NCBI RefSeq assembly: GCF_051106095.1
Contig: NC_135783.1
Coordinates: 191,319,447-191,383,446, forward strand
Length of the DNA stretch: 64,000 nucleotides
Reading direction: 5' to 3'
Origin: Pogona vitticeps
Lineage: Eukaryota; Chordata; Lepidosauria; Squamata; Agamidae
The notes beneath the pieces were generated by a model that was not told the origin of the DNA, ran no database searches, and saw only the letters and a program-made list of their open reading frames with translations. Below, one piece after another: positions 43,805 through 55,189 of this stretch. A program made the position numbers and the translations under genes. Within the stretch, counting starts at the first letter, position 1, and each line of letters begins with the position of its first letter.

Positions 43805-45150
43805 AGGCAGGACTAGAAGAATCTCAAGCCAGAATTAAGATTGCCAGAAGAAATATCAACTATCTCAGATATGCAGATGATACCACTCTGATGGCAGAAA
43901 GTGAGGAGGACTTAAAGAACTTCTTAATGAGGGTGAAAGATTGGGCATTCTTCAGTCTTGAAAGACTATGGTAACATGCTCTGCATGGAGGACTTGGAAC
44001 AGCGTCTAGTGTGGCTGAGAAGGCCAATTTGAGAGTGACAATCCCTTCCACACTGAAGACAAATACAATCTGTCCTCTGTCCAGCCCCCTGAGTTAGCTG
44101 CTTTCAGGACTGCCTCTTTGCCTCAGCCTGCTGGACAAGGGTCCCTTCAAATTGGGAGAGACCTGCCTCCAGGCTGAACGCTCAGATGTCAGGGTTTCCC
44201 ATCTGTTGAGGTCCATTCTAAGGCCTTCAGATCCCACTTGCAGATGTCCTTGTATCGCAGCTGTGGTCTCCCTCTGGGGCAATTTCCCCACACTAATTCT
44301 CCACACAGGAGATCTTTTGGAATCTGACCATCAGCCATTCTCACAACATGGCCAAGCCACTGTAGATGTCGCTGTTTCAGTAATGTATACATGCTAAAAA
44401 TTCCTGCTCGATCTAGGACTACTCTATTTGGAACTTTGTCCTGCCAAAAAATGGTCTGAAGCTCAACATCAAAAAAACTACTGGAAGATCATGGCCACTG
44501 GTCCTATCACCTCCTGGAAAATAGAAGGGGAAGATATGGAGGCAGTGACAGAATTCACCTTCTTGGGCTCCATAATCACTGCAGATGGTGACAGCAGCCA
44601 CGAAATTAAAAGACACCTGCTTCTTGGGACAAAAGTGATGACAAACCTAGACAGTATCTTAAAAAACAGAGACATCACCTTGCCAACAAAGGTCCAAATA
44701 GTCAAAGCTATGGTTTTTCCAGTAGCGATGTATGGAAGTGAGAGCTGGACCATAAAGAAGGCTGACTGCTGAAGAATTGATGCTTTTGAATTGTGGTGCT
44801 GGAGGAGGCTCTTGAGAGTCCCCTGGACTGCAAAGAGAACAAACCTATCCATTCTAAAGGAAATCAACCCTGAGTTGCTCACTGGAAAGACAGATCCTGA
44901 AGCTGAGGCTCCAATACTTGGCCATTTCATGAGAAGAGAAGACTCCCTGGAAAAGACCCTGATGTTAGGAAAGTGTGAGGGCAAGAGGAGAAGGGGACGA
45001 CAGAAGATGAGATGGTTGGACAGTGTCACCGAAGCGACCAACATGAATTTGACACAACTCTGGGAGGCAGTGGAAGACAAGAGGGCCTGGCGTGCTCTGG
45101 TCCATGGGGTCACGAAGAGTCGGAAGTGACTTAACGACTAAACAACAACA
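43805..45150 (+). mobile_element. Bov-B LINE with an internal LINE insertion
   Basis: The first part (43805-43950) encodes KIARRNINYLRYADDTTLMA with the catalytic YADD motif. The second part (44440-45150) encodes GLKLNIKKT, ITADGDSSHEIKRHLL, ITLPTKVQIVKAMVFPVAMY and RRRGRQKMRWLDSVTEATNM, ending gaagtgacttaacgactaaacaacaac. Between them lies an antisense LINE piece. Both parts carry frame changes. Confidence 0.88.
43950..44435 (-). mobile_element. LINE fragment inserted in the Bov-B copy
   Basis: Minus strand: LKQRHLQWLGHVVRMADGQI, PKDLLCGELVWGNCPRGRP, QLRYKDICKWDLKALEWT. This is a LINE reverse transcriptase tail of another family, opposite in orientation to the host Bov-B. Its 5' limit is approximate. 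Confidence 0.7.
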
Positions 45151-45416
45151 AAGATTTTATTATTATAAAAATCAAATTAAACTTTAAAAAAGGAACCCAG
45201 GTTGATTCTACTACCCAGGCAGAAGACATTGAGTGCTTTGCTCTTCAAAACCCATTCCTCAGACTTTACAGGGATCTTTAAAAGTTTAAATTCAGTGAAA
45301 TAAACAACAAAAAAAGGTTTTTGCAGTGAGCTGTGTCAAAACAAATTGTTCCTCAGCTCCAGTCTTACTTTTTGTTTCTGTTCTCCTTTGTATTTTTAAC
45401 TCTAGTGGCACAATGA

Positions 45417-45487
45417 GAGCCGCCTAGAGTGGTCCGGTGGGCCAGACAGGCGGGGTATAAATTAAATAAATAATAATAATAATAATG
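45417..45487 (+). repeat. short LINE 3' tail with (AAT)n
   Basis: gagccgcctagagtggtccg, ggcggggtataaattaaata, then (AAT)n. Same tail family as at 42181-42377 and 60280-60350. Confidence 0.7.
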
Positions 45488-45949
45488 TTGGGTCTGCAGG
45501 TGCACGTAATGTCGCCAAGGCGAGGCTCCTTTGCCCTCCCCCTGGGATAATGCGAGACGTGAGAATCGCATCTAGTTACCTGGCTGGGAAGTTGGGAGCG
45601 TCCAGGAAAGGATGCTCCCCCACATGCTTGGCCTCTTTTCAAGGCTTTCTTTCCCAACAGTGGACGGCTTGCCGCGCTATGGGAATTTAGGTGTGTTTTC
45701 ATTCCTAGCCACAAGGAAAGAGATTGGGGGTGGGGCACATCAAGGTGGGAAGTGAAGTCGGGGATCATTGTAATCCTCAACTAGCCTGTCTTAACAGGCA
45801 TACAAAAAGAGAGAAAAAATGAGAGCACCAGTAAATAAAAGCAAACAATTCATTAAAAATGCCTCCCCCCCATACAATAAACAGATGAATAAAAATTTTT
45901 AAAAATTGATAAGACTACTACTAATAAAATAGATACATAGACTGATAGC

Positions 45950-46264
45950 TAGAGATGAGGGTATTTGTATACGAATACCCCCCGCACAGCTGGACTTAAT
46001 GAGGGATGAACCATCTATTTATGCATTCCCTGCCAGCTCCACTCTCCCTTCCAATCGCTCTGGAGCTCCCGGTCGGCTATCCACTCCTGGCAGAAGCAGG
46101 GAAGATGAGTCTCCCTGCCTGGCTGACAAGTGGATAGCTGACCAGGAGCTCCAGAGCAATTGGAAGGGAGAGCGGAGCCAGTGCCAGCGGGGGCAGCCCC
46201 AGGGGGCCAGACCCTCATTATGTCCAACTGTGCAGGGGTACAAATATGAATACCCCGATCTCTA
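45950..46264. mobile_element. hAT-type MITE with 8-bp target duplication
   Basis: TAGAGATGAGGGTATTTGTA at the left and the complement-type end ATACCCCGATCTCTA at the right. The flanks are CTGATAGC and CTGATAGA (7 of 8 identical). The interior is an imperfect palindrome (gctggagc, cttccaat and partners). Confidence 0.85.
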
Positions 46265-46571
46265 CTGATAGATAGCAGGGGATAAATAGATATGTTGATT
46301 TAGGATAAGAGGTAGTATAGATATATATTTTTTAAAAAGAAAAACTGTTTTCCCTCCCTCATGAGTTTTCTAAAGACAGCAACGCAGTTACTGAGTTTAC
46401 GCAGTGACAGGAAGATGAAAGATTCAACTGAAAGCCTTTTTAGCAAGCTGGTGAGGAAAGCAGCTGATCATCATTCCCCAGTTATGTTCCCCTTCAGATG
46501 TGTACTCTGTGTTAGATTCCTCGTGCTTTGTCCCTGCTGGCTAGGGCACAAGAGAGTTATGGCTGAACATA

Positions 46572-46822
46572 CCCTGTTTCCCCCAAAATAAGACCTAATC
46601 TGAAAATAAACCCTAGTATGATTTTTCAGGATGCTGGTAATATAAGCTGTACCCCCAAAATAAGACCTAGGTAACTGAAACCACGCCCTCCACCATTGTG
46701 CAGCAACCAGAAGAAGATGATATGACTGTAAAATAAAATATTCCCTGAAAATAAGCCCTAATGCATTTTTGGAGCAAAAATTAATATACGTAAAGCACTG
46801 TCTTATTTTGGGGGAAACATGG
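46572..46822. mobile_element. TA-flanked MITE, CCCTGTTTCCCCCAAAATAAGAC-type ends
   Basis: 251 bp with ends CCCTGTTTCCCCCAAAATAA and, inverted, CCATGTTTCCCCCAAAATAA, and a TA on each side. The ends share the CCNTRTTT-plus-ATAAGAC layout of the ASF1A-carrying element at 19046-20460. Confidence 0.8.
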
Positions 46823-47172
46823 TATCTGAAAGGGTGCCAGATGACTGCAGTTCATAATGTCCACAGAAACAGTGAGTCTTGAAACACCTAGAAAACCAGC
46901 CATTTGATTATATAGAGCAATTGATGGGTAGCATAGTCCTAAACTATAAAAGGAGAGAAAATACTAGCTACGTATAAACAGGTTGTACAAGTCATTATTG
47001 ATGGCATCTTCAAAACTAAAGGTTCAAATGATATTTTATGGACAGGTTATTGTGGGAGGCAACATAAATATTACAGAATGGTCACATAAGAACTTGGATT
47101 ATATGTTAACATGAGTTCAAGAGCCCTTAAAGTAAGCTGCCTAACTTGGGTTGGCTCATAACCCATCATAAC

Positions 47173-48828
47173 TAGACATGGGGACAAATATAAAAACGAA
47201 TTAGGATATTCAGTGAATATCCCTGATTTGTCAGATATTCGTTGCTTCGTATTACAGTGGGGTCTTGAGTTAAGAACGGCTTGAGTTAAGAACATTTTGA
47301 CTTAAGAACCGCTCTCATAGGAAAATATTGACTTGACTTAAGTACTTAGATTTGAGTTAAGAACTGAAAAAAAAACCATGTGGGAGGCAGGGAAAGTGCA
47401 AAAAGTGAACTTTCAGTTAACTGTTGGCCAGTGAAAAGGGTGCCTGTCTGCTTCCTCACTCCTCCCAGCGTTTAGAGAGTGGATTGGGAGACAGTCTTCG
47501 GACTGCCTGGTACTGTACTGCCTGGACTGTATTTTCCCCGCCGTCCCTGAACCTTTCTTGACCTAAGAAAAAAAGAAACAAAATATCCCCCTCTAGTGGT
47601 CGAAGGCGGAATAGCAGCTTCCCATTAGTTTCTATGAACGGAAAAGAGCCGATACGGATCAAATGGTTTTCAATGCATTCCTATGGGAAATGCAGATTTG
47701 ACTTGAGAACTTTTTGACTTGAGAACCGCCTTCCAATACGGATTAAGTTCTCAAGTCAAGCCCCCACTGTATTGGAATCCAGAGCTCCTGACGAATACAA
47801 AGCAATGAATTTTATAGTAGTCCCTTATCTGCTTATGCCCCCGCGGATCAGCTGTTCCTCGGGGGTGAAAGCAGAGAGGGATTTTCCCTCCCAGCAGCTT
47901 TCTAGAGCCTGCCAGAAGGGAAACTTACCCCCGGGGCTGAGGGATGGTTTGAATCAGGCTTTCCCCCTCTTTCTATGCCCTGTGGAGTATAAAGGAGAGG
48001 AAGAAAGGGATCAAAGTGATCACCTGGCCCCACTGACTTTCCCTTTCCCTTCCCAATCTGAAACAAATTCAAGTCTAGGATTCCACCCATGTATAGCTCG
48101 GTTTCTTTTATGATGTAATCCGGGGAGGGGAATTTTGAAATACCTCTGTGCGCTATGGGGGCTAACTCTACTTTGCTGACAAATGCCTCAGTGCCCACTG
48201 GGGGCAATCTCTACTACACTGCCAAATGTGATGCTGCTGAAGGCAAACTCTACCTCAATGCCTCATGCCTCTGTGTGCCTGCCAGAGACAAACCAAACAA
48301 CCTCAGTGCCAAAGATCTCACATTCTGCTGGGGCCAAATCAAACTCCCTCGATGCCATCTGCTTCTGTACCATGTGGTAAACTTTGCCAGCTGGTTCTGT
48401 CACTTTCCTGGGGGGACCCAATTTGTGGGTGAATAACTGAGATGTCCAATATCCAATCTTCACCAAACATGGCAGGCGTGTTGGGGAAAGACATAGGAAG
48501 CTCCTGTGTGATTTAGGATTCTCTAAGTACCTAGGGGAAACTTTCCTGGGGGTGTCCTACTTGTGACTATATAACTCAGGGGTCCAGAACCCAATGTTCA
48601 CCAAACCTGCTGGACTTGTAGAAAACTGTCTGAAGTAGCCTCCCTGCAAATGTGGTGTCTCCAGGTGCTTGGGGGCCAGTTTTATAGCATTTTAAAGCAA
48701 AAATAAATTGACAAATCAATCTGTCAATTTGTCAGAGAATATTCATACATTCATATTTGTTGATTCGTTAACCTTGATGAATCACAAATCACAATGAATC
48801 AGCATTTTTTAATTTCTCCCCATCTCTA
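47173..48828. mobile_element. hAT-like non-autonomous element with exact 8-bp target duplication
   Basis: 1,656 bp, ends TAGACATGGGGACAAATAT and (right) CTCCCCATCTCTA, flanked on both sides by ATCATAAC (47165-47172 and 48829-48836). The right part has two units of about 135 bp (tataactca-type) like those at 13964-14480. A Tigger-like element is nested at 47255-47769. The open frames inside are short and unrelated to transposases. Confidence 0.85.
47255..47769. mobile_element. TcMar-Tigger-like MITE nested in the hAT element
   Basis: 515 bp, ends CAGTGGGGTCTTGAGTTAAG and CTCAAGTCAAGCCCCCACTG, TA on each side. The sequence repeats gacttgagaacc and gagttaagaac motifs in both orientations, as in Tigger-derived MITEs. 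No coding capacity. Confidence 0.85.
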
Positions 48829-48839
48829 ATCATAACATA

Positions 48840-49645
48840 TACTTGGTTGTCACTGTGACTCAAATTACATGAATCTCCTCTTTAAGATGAATGAAAATTG
48901 ACTAGAAATAAACTGTGTTGAAAAATTGGTTTGATGATTCCACTGTCATGCTCTGTGTTTTCCTATTCGTTGTGAAAATAATATCCTTATCATATCAAAT
49001 CTTATAGAATACTCTGAAACACAGGTGCTTTTGTACACTTTTAAGTTCTATGTGGCTATTTGCTTACTTAAATGTCTGTTGAAGAACCTTGCAAACAGAA
49101 TATCACAAGACGACTCTCTTCTTATTCACAGTTACATAACAGACAACCTAAGCAATTACAGCAACTAAATGCTACAATTTGTGAACGCAATTCCTAGGCA
49201 ACAGCACCAATACTGAAGCTGCTTTTAGAATTGCAAGTTCAAGTGTCCCTTCGAATTCAAATTCAAATAAAAACTCAAGACATCTTCCTTAATTGTCCAG
49301 TACATAGAAGACTCAGTTCCACAGATGGAATCTTCAAGATTAAATTCAACTGGTTTACTAACCATGGTGGAAATAGTTGTCAACTCCATTTTATCTAACT
49401 GGGCACTTAAAACATTGTCTATAGGCATCGAATATCCCTTCTTTAAAATGTCAGTGTCCCTTTCTTGAGTTTTGATGGAACATGAAAAAGGCAATAACAA
49501 ATTGGCTCCATAGAGAGCAACACTTAACTCCATGCCCAGATCTAGCGGTGAAACATCCAACCTATTTTCAGTTCCCCAACCTTCTTGCCTGGAATGCTGT
49601 GAGTTTTGGGGGGGGGGGGAATGGTCTCCCCCCAAGACTGATCTC
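48840..49645. other. no feature seen
   Basis: The minus-strand frame at 49225-49647 (140 codons) is the longest here but has no family resemblance. A G12 run stands near 49607-49619. Confidence 0.45.
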
Positions 49646-49649
49646 AAGG

Positions 49650-50065
49650 GAATTTAGGCATGGCTGTTTTTCTCTATTCTGTTTCTCTCTCTCTCTCTCT
49701 CTCTCTCTCCCTTAATGCTTTTCTTCCTTCTTCCCTCTCTGACATTTCTCCCCCAATAAGAAGGTTTCCATACCTTCTTACTCCTCCGCTCTCTCTCAGC
49801 CACTACTCTCAGTATTTTAAAAGAGACCCATTCTCCTACCCAAGGATCCTTTTTCATTCTTTCTATCTTGTCTTGTTCCACTTTCTTGTCTTCCTCATCC
49901 TTTGCCCAGAACACCTCAGCAACTGTCCAGACTCCACCACTCCCCCTTTTATTCCCCTTCTCACTGCCCCAAACAGTCACTTCCAAACATTTTCCCCTCC
50001 CTGAATGTTCCAGAGTTCCTACATTCAAATCAGCCCTCTGTGCCCTCAAGTTAGTTAACAAAAGA
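49650..50065 (-). mobile_element. unclassified pyrimidine-rich segment, possible retroelement fragment
   Basis: It has a (TC)n tract at about 49684-49709 and a minus-strand open frame rich in E, K and R, including DPWVGEWVSFKILRVVAERE. Its composition and phrasing (DPW-GEW, WERL/KVWK) resemble the segment at 33250-33790. No family is assigned. It is treated as a fossil. Confidence 0.35.
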
Positions 50066-50069
50066 TTTT

Positions 50070-51490
50070 TTTTTCCTCAGCCAACCCTTCAGGTTTTGGG
50101 GTTTGAGAGGATGGTACACCAATTGGTTCTCTCTTTTTCTCACACAGCCCCAGTGAATTCCCGTGGCCAAGTGGGGATCTGAATCTAGATCTCCTGAGTT
50201 CCAATTTGTCATTCTATTCACTCTCCCATATTGGTTCTGAAAATGTTGTTTTGGGCCACCAAGTCACACCTGACACATGGTGACTCCAACAGGGTTTTAA
50301 AGGCATTTGAGATATCCTGCCATCCAGGTTTCCCTTTAAGGCGCATGCCTGCATGTGCATGACTCTGCCCCTCTTCATGCAGGCCTCCTCCTTCTCCTTG
50401 CACCCACAATAATCGTTTTCAGTCCCTTTGGTTCTGGTTGTGAAGTTGTGCGCTTGAAGGCCAGATCCCCACCCAGCAGAACTGAAGATTAGAGGAAACA
50501 TCTCTGCCATCCCTTTGGTGACTTTCCATGACCACATTTGAATCCAGGTCCCTTGAGTGCTAATTCAACATGCTAACAACCAGAGTGGGCTAGCTCCTCT
50601 ACCAACTTATTATCATACGAGGAGGTGCTTATGTGAAATAATCTTCATCTGAAATGTCACATATTATTATGTCAAGCCCTTGCAATGCTATTATATGCAG
50701 AACAGCACAAAATAAAAATCCAAGTACGAATGGAATTGAGTGTCTCACAATCAAAGGCTGGATTCAGTCTTAGTAATACAGAATCTGCTATTGCAGAAAT
50801 AATCAAGGCCTAAACTATTCATGACCAACTTGAGCCCCAATGATTTCAGTGAGAATCTTCTAAGTATGCCTATACTAGATCCAACAAAAATGTATATGAA
50901 AGGAGCCCTAGAAGGTAGAAAGGATTATCTCTTTTTGAGTTTGTAGTGGTGTCCAGAAAAGGCAGTTGGTGCTCACTGAAGGCAATGAAATGCATATCAC
51001 AAGGTCTCTTTCATATATTTGTCTATAAAACATAAAGCACTATAGTTTTTCAGAGTCTGAATAAATATTAGCTTCTGAAGCATTTTAGCATAACAACAAA
51101 CTAGAACTGTCCACATCTGTTTGTTTTATTGGTTTGTTTTTCCAACTGTTTAATTTATTTTCAAGTTGTTGTTTCTTATATTGAGCCTTTGTTTCTGTTG
51201 TTTTCAAATGTTTTTATTTTTTATTAAGATATTGAAAGAAAAATGAAAACAGAAGTAAGTTTATGTACATTTTTGCATATCAAGAACATCTGACAGTTGT
51301 ATACATAACTTATACTCTATATTTTATGTTGAACATACTATTCTATGCTTTAAATCTACTTAATCTTTTGAAATATATTCTCTGCTGATCCTAAATTCTA
51401 TCTCATTCTTATTCTATCCACATTTTTACTTTTTTGACATCTGGTTTCCTTTTTACAAGTATTTATACAGCATTATTTCTGCATCCCTTT
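50070..51490. other. old SINE-like remnants, otherwise no feature
   Basis: Near 50150-50235 and 50500-50600 there are stretches like cgtggccaagtggggatctg and ccacatttgaatccaggtcc, reminiscent of MIR-type SINEs. The rest is AT-rich unique-looking DNA. Confidence 0.4.
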
Positions 51491-51492
51491 TA

Positions 51493-52052
51493 GAGTGGTG
51501 CCCCGCATAGCGATAATAATACGTTCCAGAAAAATTGTTGCTATCCGGATTCGTCGCTATGCGAAATAAAAAAGCCCATAGGAATGCATACCTATGGGCT
51601 TAAAAACTCACCTTATGCAAAAATCCTCCATGGGGCAGCCATTTTCGGTGCCTCTAAAGTGAGGCAACACAGCGGGCAGCCATTTTGGAACCGCCGATCA
51701 GCTGTGTTAAAACGGGGCCTTTGGAAGGACTGCGGGGGAGCCCTCCCCCGCGGTTCTCGCAAAGCCCCAGCCGGCATTTTCCCCCAGCTGACCGGCCTTC
51801 CGAAGCCCCCGCCGGTCAGCTGGGGGAAAATGCCCGCTGGGGCTTTGCCAGGACCGCGGGGGAGAGCTCCCCCGCGGTCCTTCCGAAGCCCCCGCTGGTC
51901 AGCTGGGGGAAAATGAGGCGTATGGGGAAAAATCGCAAATAGATTTTTCCCCATAGGGAACATCGCAATGCGATCGCTTTTGCGATCGCAAAATCTTCAT
52001 CGCTATGCTGATTCGTCGTTAAACAGGGCGCCCGTTAAGCGAGGCACCACTG
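51493..52052. mobile_element. CAGTGGTGCC-family palindromic MITE
   Basis: 560 bp from GAGTGGTGCCCCGCATAGCG to GCGAGGCACCACTG, TA at each side. The GC-rich centre holds inverted blocks (gctgggggaaaatg, ctcccccgcggt). The open frames of 85-116 codons here are by-products. Confidence 0.87.
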
Positions 52053-52054
52053 TA

Positions 52055-52675
52055 TTTGTTTAAATAATCAAAATAATTTTCCCACTTTTTTGGTCTCCTG
52101 TTAATACAGTTTGCAAGTTTAGCCTTTGTAGCACATTAAAACATATTTTCTCTCTCCAATCTTCTGTTGATGGGCATGTCTCTGTTTTCCAGCTCTTAGC
52201 CATTATTATCCTGGCTGATGTTAACATATAATTAAACAATTCTTGTGTGGACTTTTCCAGATTTTCTGGTGGTATTGCCAGGAGCATTGTCTCTAGTTTC
52301 ATCTCAAATGCAACTTTCAGGATTTTCCTCATTTCAGCATGAATGTCTTTCCAGAATTCCCTTGCCTTTTTAGAAAGCCACCACATGTGGTAGTATGGGC
52401 CTTCAAGTTCCTGATATTTCGAGCAGAGCCTTGTATAACTTTAATTCATATTTTTTATGCCTTTTGGTGTTGCATACCACTGATAATACATTTTGTATTA
52501 ATTTTTTCTTAGATTTTGACATGACATGAATTTCACGATTTTTGTCCATAATCTTTCCCATTGTTGAAAAGTTCTCTCTTTTCCTAGATTCTGCAACAAC
52601 TTTAACTTATTGATTTTGACAGGTTCAATTTCTATGTCAAACTGAAGTAGTAATTTATAGATACATATGTCCTAA
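52055..52675. other. possible LINE remnant, unclassified
   Basis: The minus strand has an open frame at 52060-52386 with KIILII and KSWKTETCPSTEDWREKI, resembling the C-terminal tail of L1-type reverse transcriptases. The region upstream gives no clear match. Confidence 0.4.
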
Positions 52676-52677
52676 TA

Positions 52678-53465
52678 GTGGTGGGACGTGGTGGCGCTGC
52701 AGGTTAAACCACAGAAGCCTCTGTGCTGCAAGGTCAGAAGACCTGCAGTCATAAGATTGAATCCATGTGACAGAGTGAGCTCCCATCGCTTGTCCCAGCT
52801 CTGCCAACCTAGCAGTTCGAAAGCATGCAAATGCAAGTACAGTGGTGTCTCGCTTAACAAGGACAATCCGTTCCAGTGAAATCGCTGTAGAGTGAAATCC
52901 TCGTTAAGCAAAATAAAAAATCCCATTGAAACGCATTGAAAACCCGTTCAATGCATTCCAATGGTCTGAATAACGTCCAGGGAAGATCCTCCATAGGGGC
53001 GGCCATTTTCGGTCCCTGTAAGGCGAGGAATCTGTCCAAAAACACAGCGGGGAGCCATTTTACACAGCGGGTGGTCATTTTGAAGCCGCCGATCAGCTGT
53101 TTTAAAAACGTCGTCTAGCGAAAAACTGGTTCCCGACGCAGGGAACCGATCATCGGGAAGCAAATTTTGCCTATTAAAACGTCGTTTTGCGATCACAAAA
53201 GCGATCGCAAAACAGTCATCGTATAGCAGTTTCATCATTTAACGAGGCAATCGTTAAGCAAGGCACCACTGTAGATAAATAGGTACCACCTCAGTGGGAA
53301 GGTAATGGTGTTCTGTGTGTGGTCTGTGTCTAGTCACGCTGGCCATGTGACCATGGAAAATTGTCTATGGGCAAAGGCTGGCTCTATGGCTTGGAAACAA
53401 GGATGAGCACCTTGCCTTAGAGTCGGACAAGACTGGACAAATTGTCAAGGGGAACCTTTATCTAT
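52678..53465 (+). repeat. Sauria SINE split by a MITE
   Basis: The head (52680-52837: gggacgtggtggcgctgcag, ttaaaccacagaagcctctg, gttcgaaagcatgcaaatgc) and the tail (53274-53465: gataaataggtaccacctca, ctggctctatggcttggaaa, gtcaaggggaaccttt) are contiguous in other copies. Here they are separated by the 432-bp element at 52840-53271. Confidence 0.92.
52840..53271. mobile_element. CAGTGGTG-family MITE inside a Sauria SINE
   Basis: 432 bp, ends CAGTGGTGTCTCGCTTAAC and GTTAAGCAAGGCACCACTG. TA precedes it (52838-52839) and follows it (53272-53273), so the insertion duplicated TA within the SINE word aagtagata. Confidence 0.93.
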
Positions 53466-53469
53466 GTCC

Positions 53470-54010
53470 TAATAGTAGCTTAGTTTTTTGTATAATTATT
53501 CTCCCAAACTCTGTTAAATTTCTTAATGTTCCCTATTATCTTGTGTGGCCTTTGAAAATACTCTTCATTTCCACCACCTTAAATTCTTCTTCCTCCTCTT
53601 TTTCTTCTTCTCATTATCATGATCATGATAATTATCATTCATTTTCAACTTCACAGACAGGAATAATTAATTTAAATATTAAAATCTGTATGGCAAGGTT
53701 TTGAATTTCCATTTACTATACATGGAATACAGAAATAAGATAGGAGTGGGGGTGAAAACACAAGCCAATACACTTCTATGATCTTATACTGCATTTTAAT
53801 AAATAAATTTCCGCTCTAGTTAGGCAGTGGCGAGAGCCAATGTTGTAATTTATAGGCTGAAATACAGTAATAAGTAGCAACTAGACTAGGCCCATTGAAT
53901 CAATGGGGATTTAATGAGTCAACTTTTCCATAAGTTCCATTGATTCTGTGTTCCTACTCTTGTTGTAACTTGCTATTGGATTTTAGCCACAGAGACCTAG
54001 ATTAGGGTCA
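53470..54010. other. no strong feature
   Basis: Mostly AT-rich DNA. At 53880-53995 a fragment (cccattgaatcaatggggat, ttgctattggattttagcca) matches a diffuse reptile repeat also hinted at near 16490 and 60710. Confidence 0.4.
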
Positions 54011-54014
54011 GCAG

Positions 54015-54358
54015 TAAAAGGTAAAGGTTCCCCTTGACAATTTTTGTCCAGTCGTGTTCAACTCTAGGGCGCGGTGCTCATCCCTGTTTCCAAGCCATAG
54101 AGCCAGCGTTTTGTCCGAAGACAATCTTTCCGTGGTCACATGGCCAGTGTGATTTAGACACAGAACGCTGTTTACCTTCCTACCAAGGTGGTCCCTATTT
54201 ATCTACTTGCATTTGCATGCTTTCGAACCGCTAGGTTGGCGGGAGCTGGGACAAGCGACGGGAGCTCACTCCATTGTGTGGATTCGATCTTACGACTGCT
54301 TGGTCTTCTGACCCTGCAGCACAGGCTTCTGCGGTTTAGCCCGCAGCGCCACCACGCT
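54015..54358 (-). repeat. Sauria SINE, near full length
   Basis: The reverse complement of the copy at 37678: aggtaaaggttccccttgac at the left (tail), ttgcatgctttcgaaccgct in the middle, and gcggtttagcccgcagcgcc at the right (head). Confidence 0.92.
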
Positions 54359-54944
54359 GGGTCAGCAGACTTGGGTTCAAAATCCCCACATAGCCATGCC
54401 AAATCATTGACAGATTGCAATGGTGGATCACATCTCGAACAATCTCACATATCTCAGAAACCCCATTAGAGTTGCCATGTGTTGGAATGGACTTGACAGC
54501 ACATAATAAAAACAGTTAAGCATCTTTTCTCCCATTACAAAAACAAGAAAAGTAATTTCATAAAAACCATTTGAAACCCTTCTACTCTTCCTAATACAGG
54601 AAACATTTCATTTTTTAAATCAATCAACATTAATGACAGAATTATCCATTATTATTTCCCCCTCTCTGCAAACAAAACAAAACCCAGCTATTAAACCAAG
54701 TGTAAATCAAATTTATGATTACTGTATAGTTTTTCCTCATGGCACTGTGAGGAACTTGTTTGCAGTGACCTAGAATCTAGCGATCGAACGACCTAAATAG
54801 GTGTCAGAGGTAGCCCTTAACTGGAACTGAAAGCAGGTCATTATTATACTGTAGAGAGGATTGAGGGCAGTCTTTCCAGTGAGTGTTGTTAAATTAGACT
54901 TCAATAGAATCTTCTGTTTAAAAGCAAAAGTGTGCTGCTCGTAT

Positions 54945-55180
54945 ACTGCCTCATAGCATTTAAAGCACTCTTGGGGCAGTTTATAATTTCATTATGCAGG
55001 AGGCGCATTGTCCACCCTCCACCTCCAGTAAAGTGAGCTGGGTACTCAATTTACCGACCTCAGAAGGATGGAGGGCTGAGTCAACCTCAAGATGGCGACC
55101 TAAGCCCCCTCAGGATCAGACTCAGACTTGTGAACAGTCTTGACTGCAGTTCCGCAGTTTTGCCACTATATCACGAGATT
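54945..55180. repeat. unnamed interspersed repeat (second copy)
   Basis: Parallel to 32090-32195 but longer: catttaaagcactcttgggg, gagctgggtactcaatttac, cgacctcagaaggatggagg, gctgagtcaacctcaagatg. Confidence 0.6.
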
Positions 55181-55189
55181 TCTCTAAAT

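Noticed and set aside
44478-45113. 211-codon minus-strand frame
   Set aside because: Antisense of the Bov-B copy; no protein resemblance of its own.
47772-48436. Open frames of 93-113 codons inside the hAT-like element
   Set aside because: No transposase or host-protein motif; the element appears non-autonomous.
49225-49647. 140-codon minus-strand frame as a possible host exon
   Set aside because: No recognised domain, no splice-phase partner and no conserved neighbour.
51584-51963. 110- and 116-codon proline/glycine-rich frames
   Set aside because: Also produced by the inverted GC-rich centre of a MITE.
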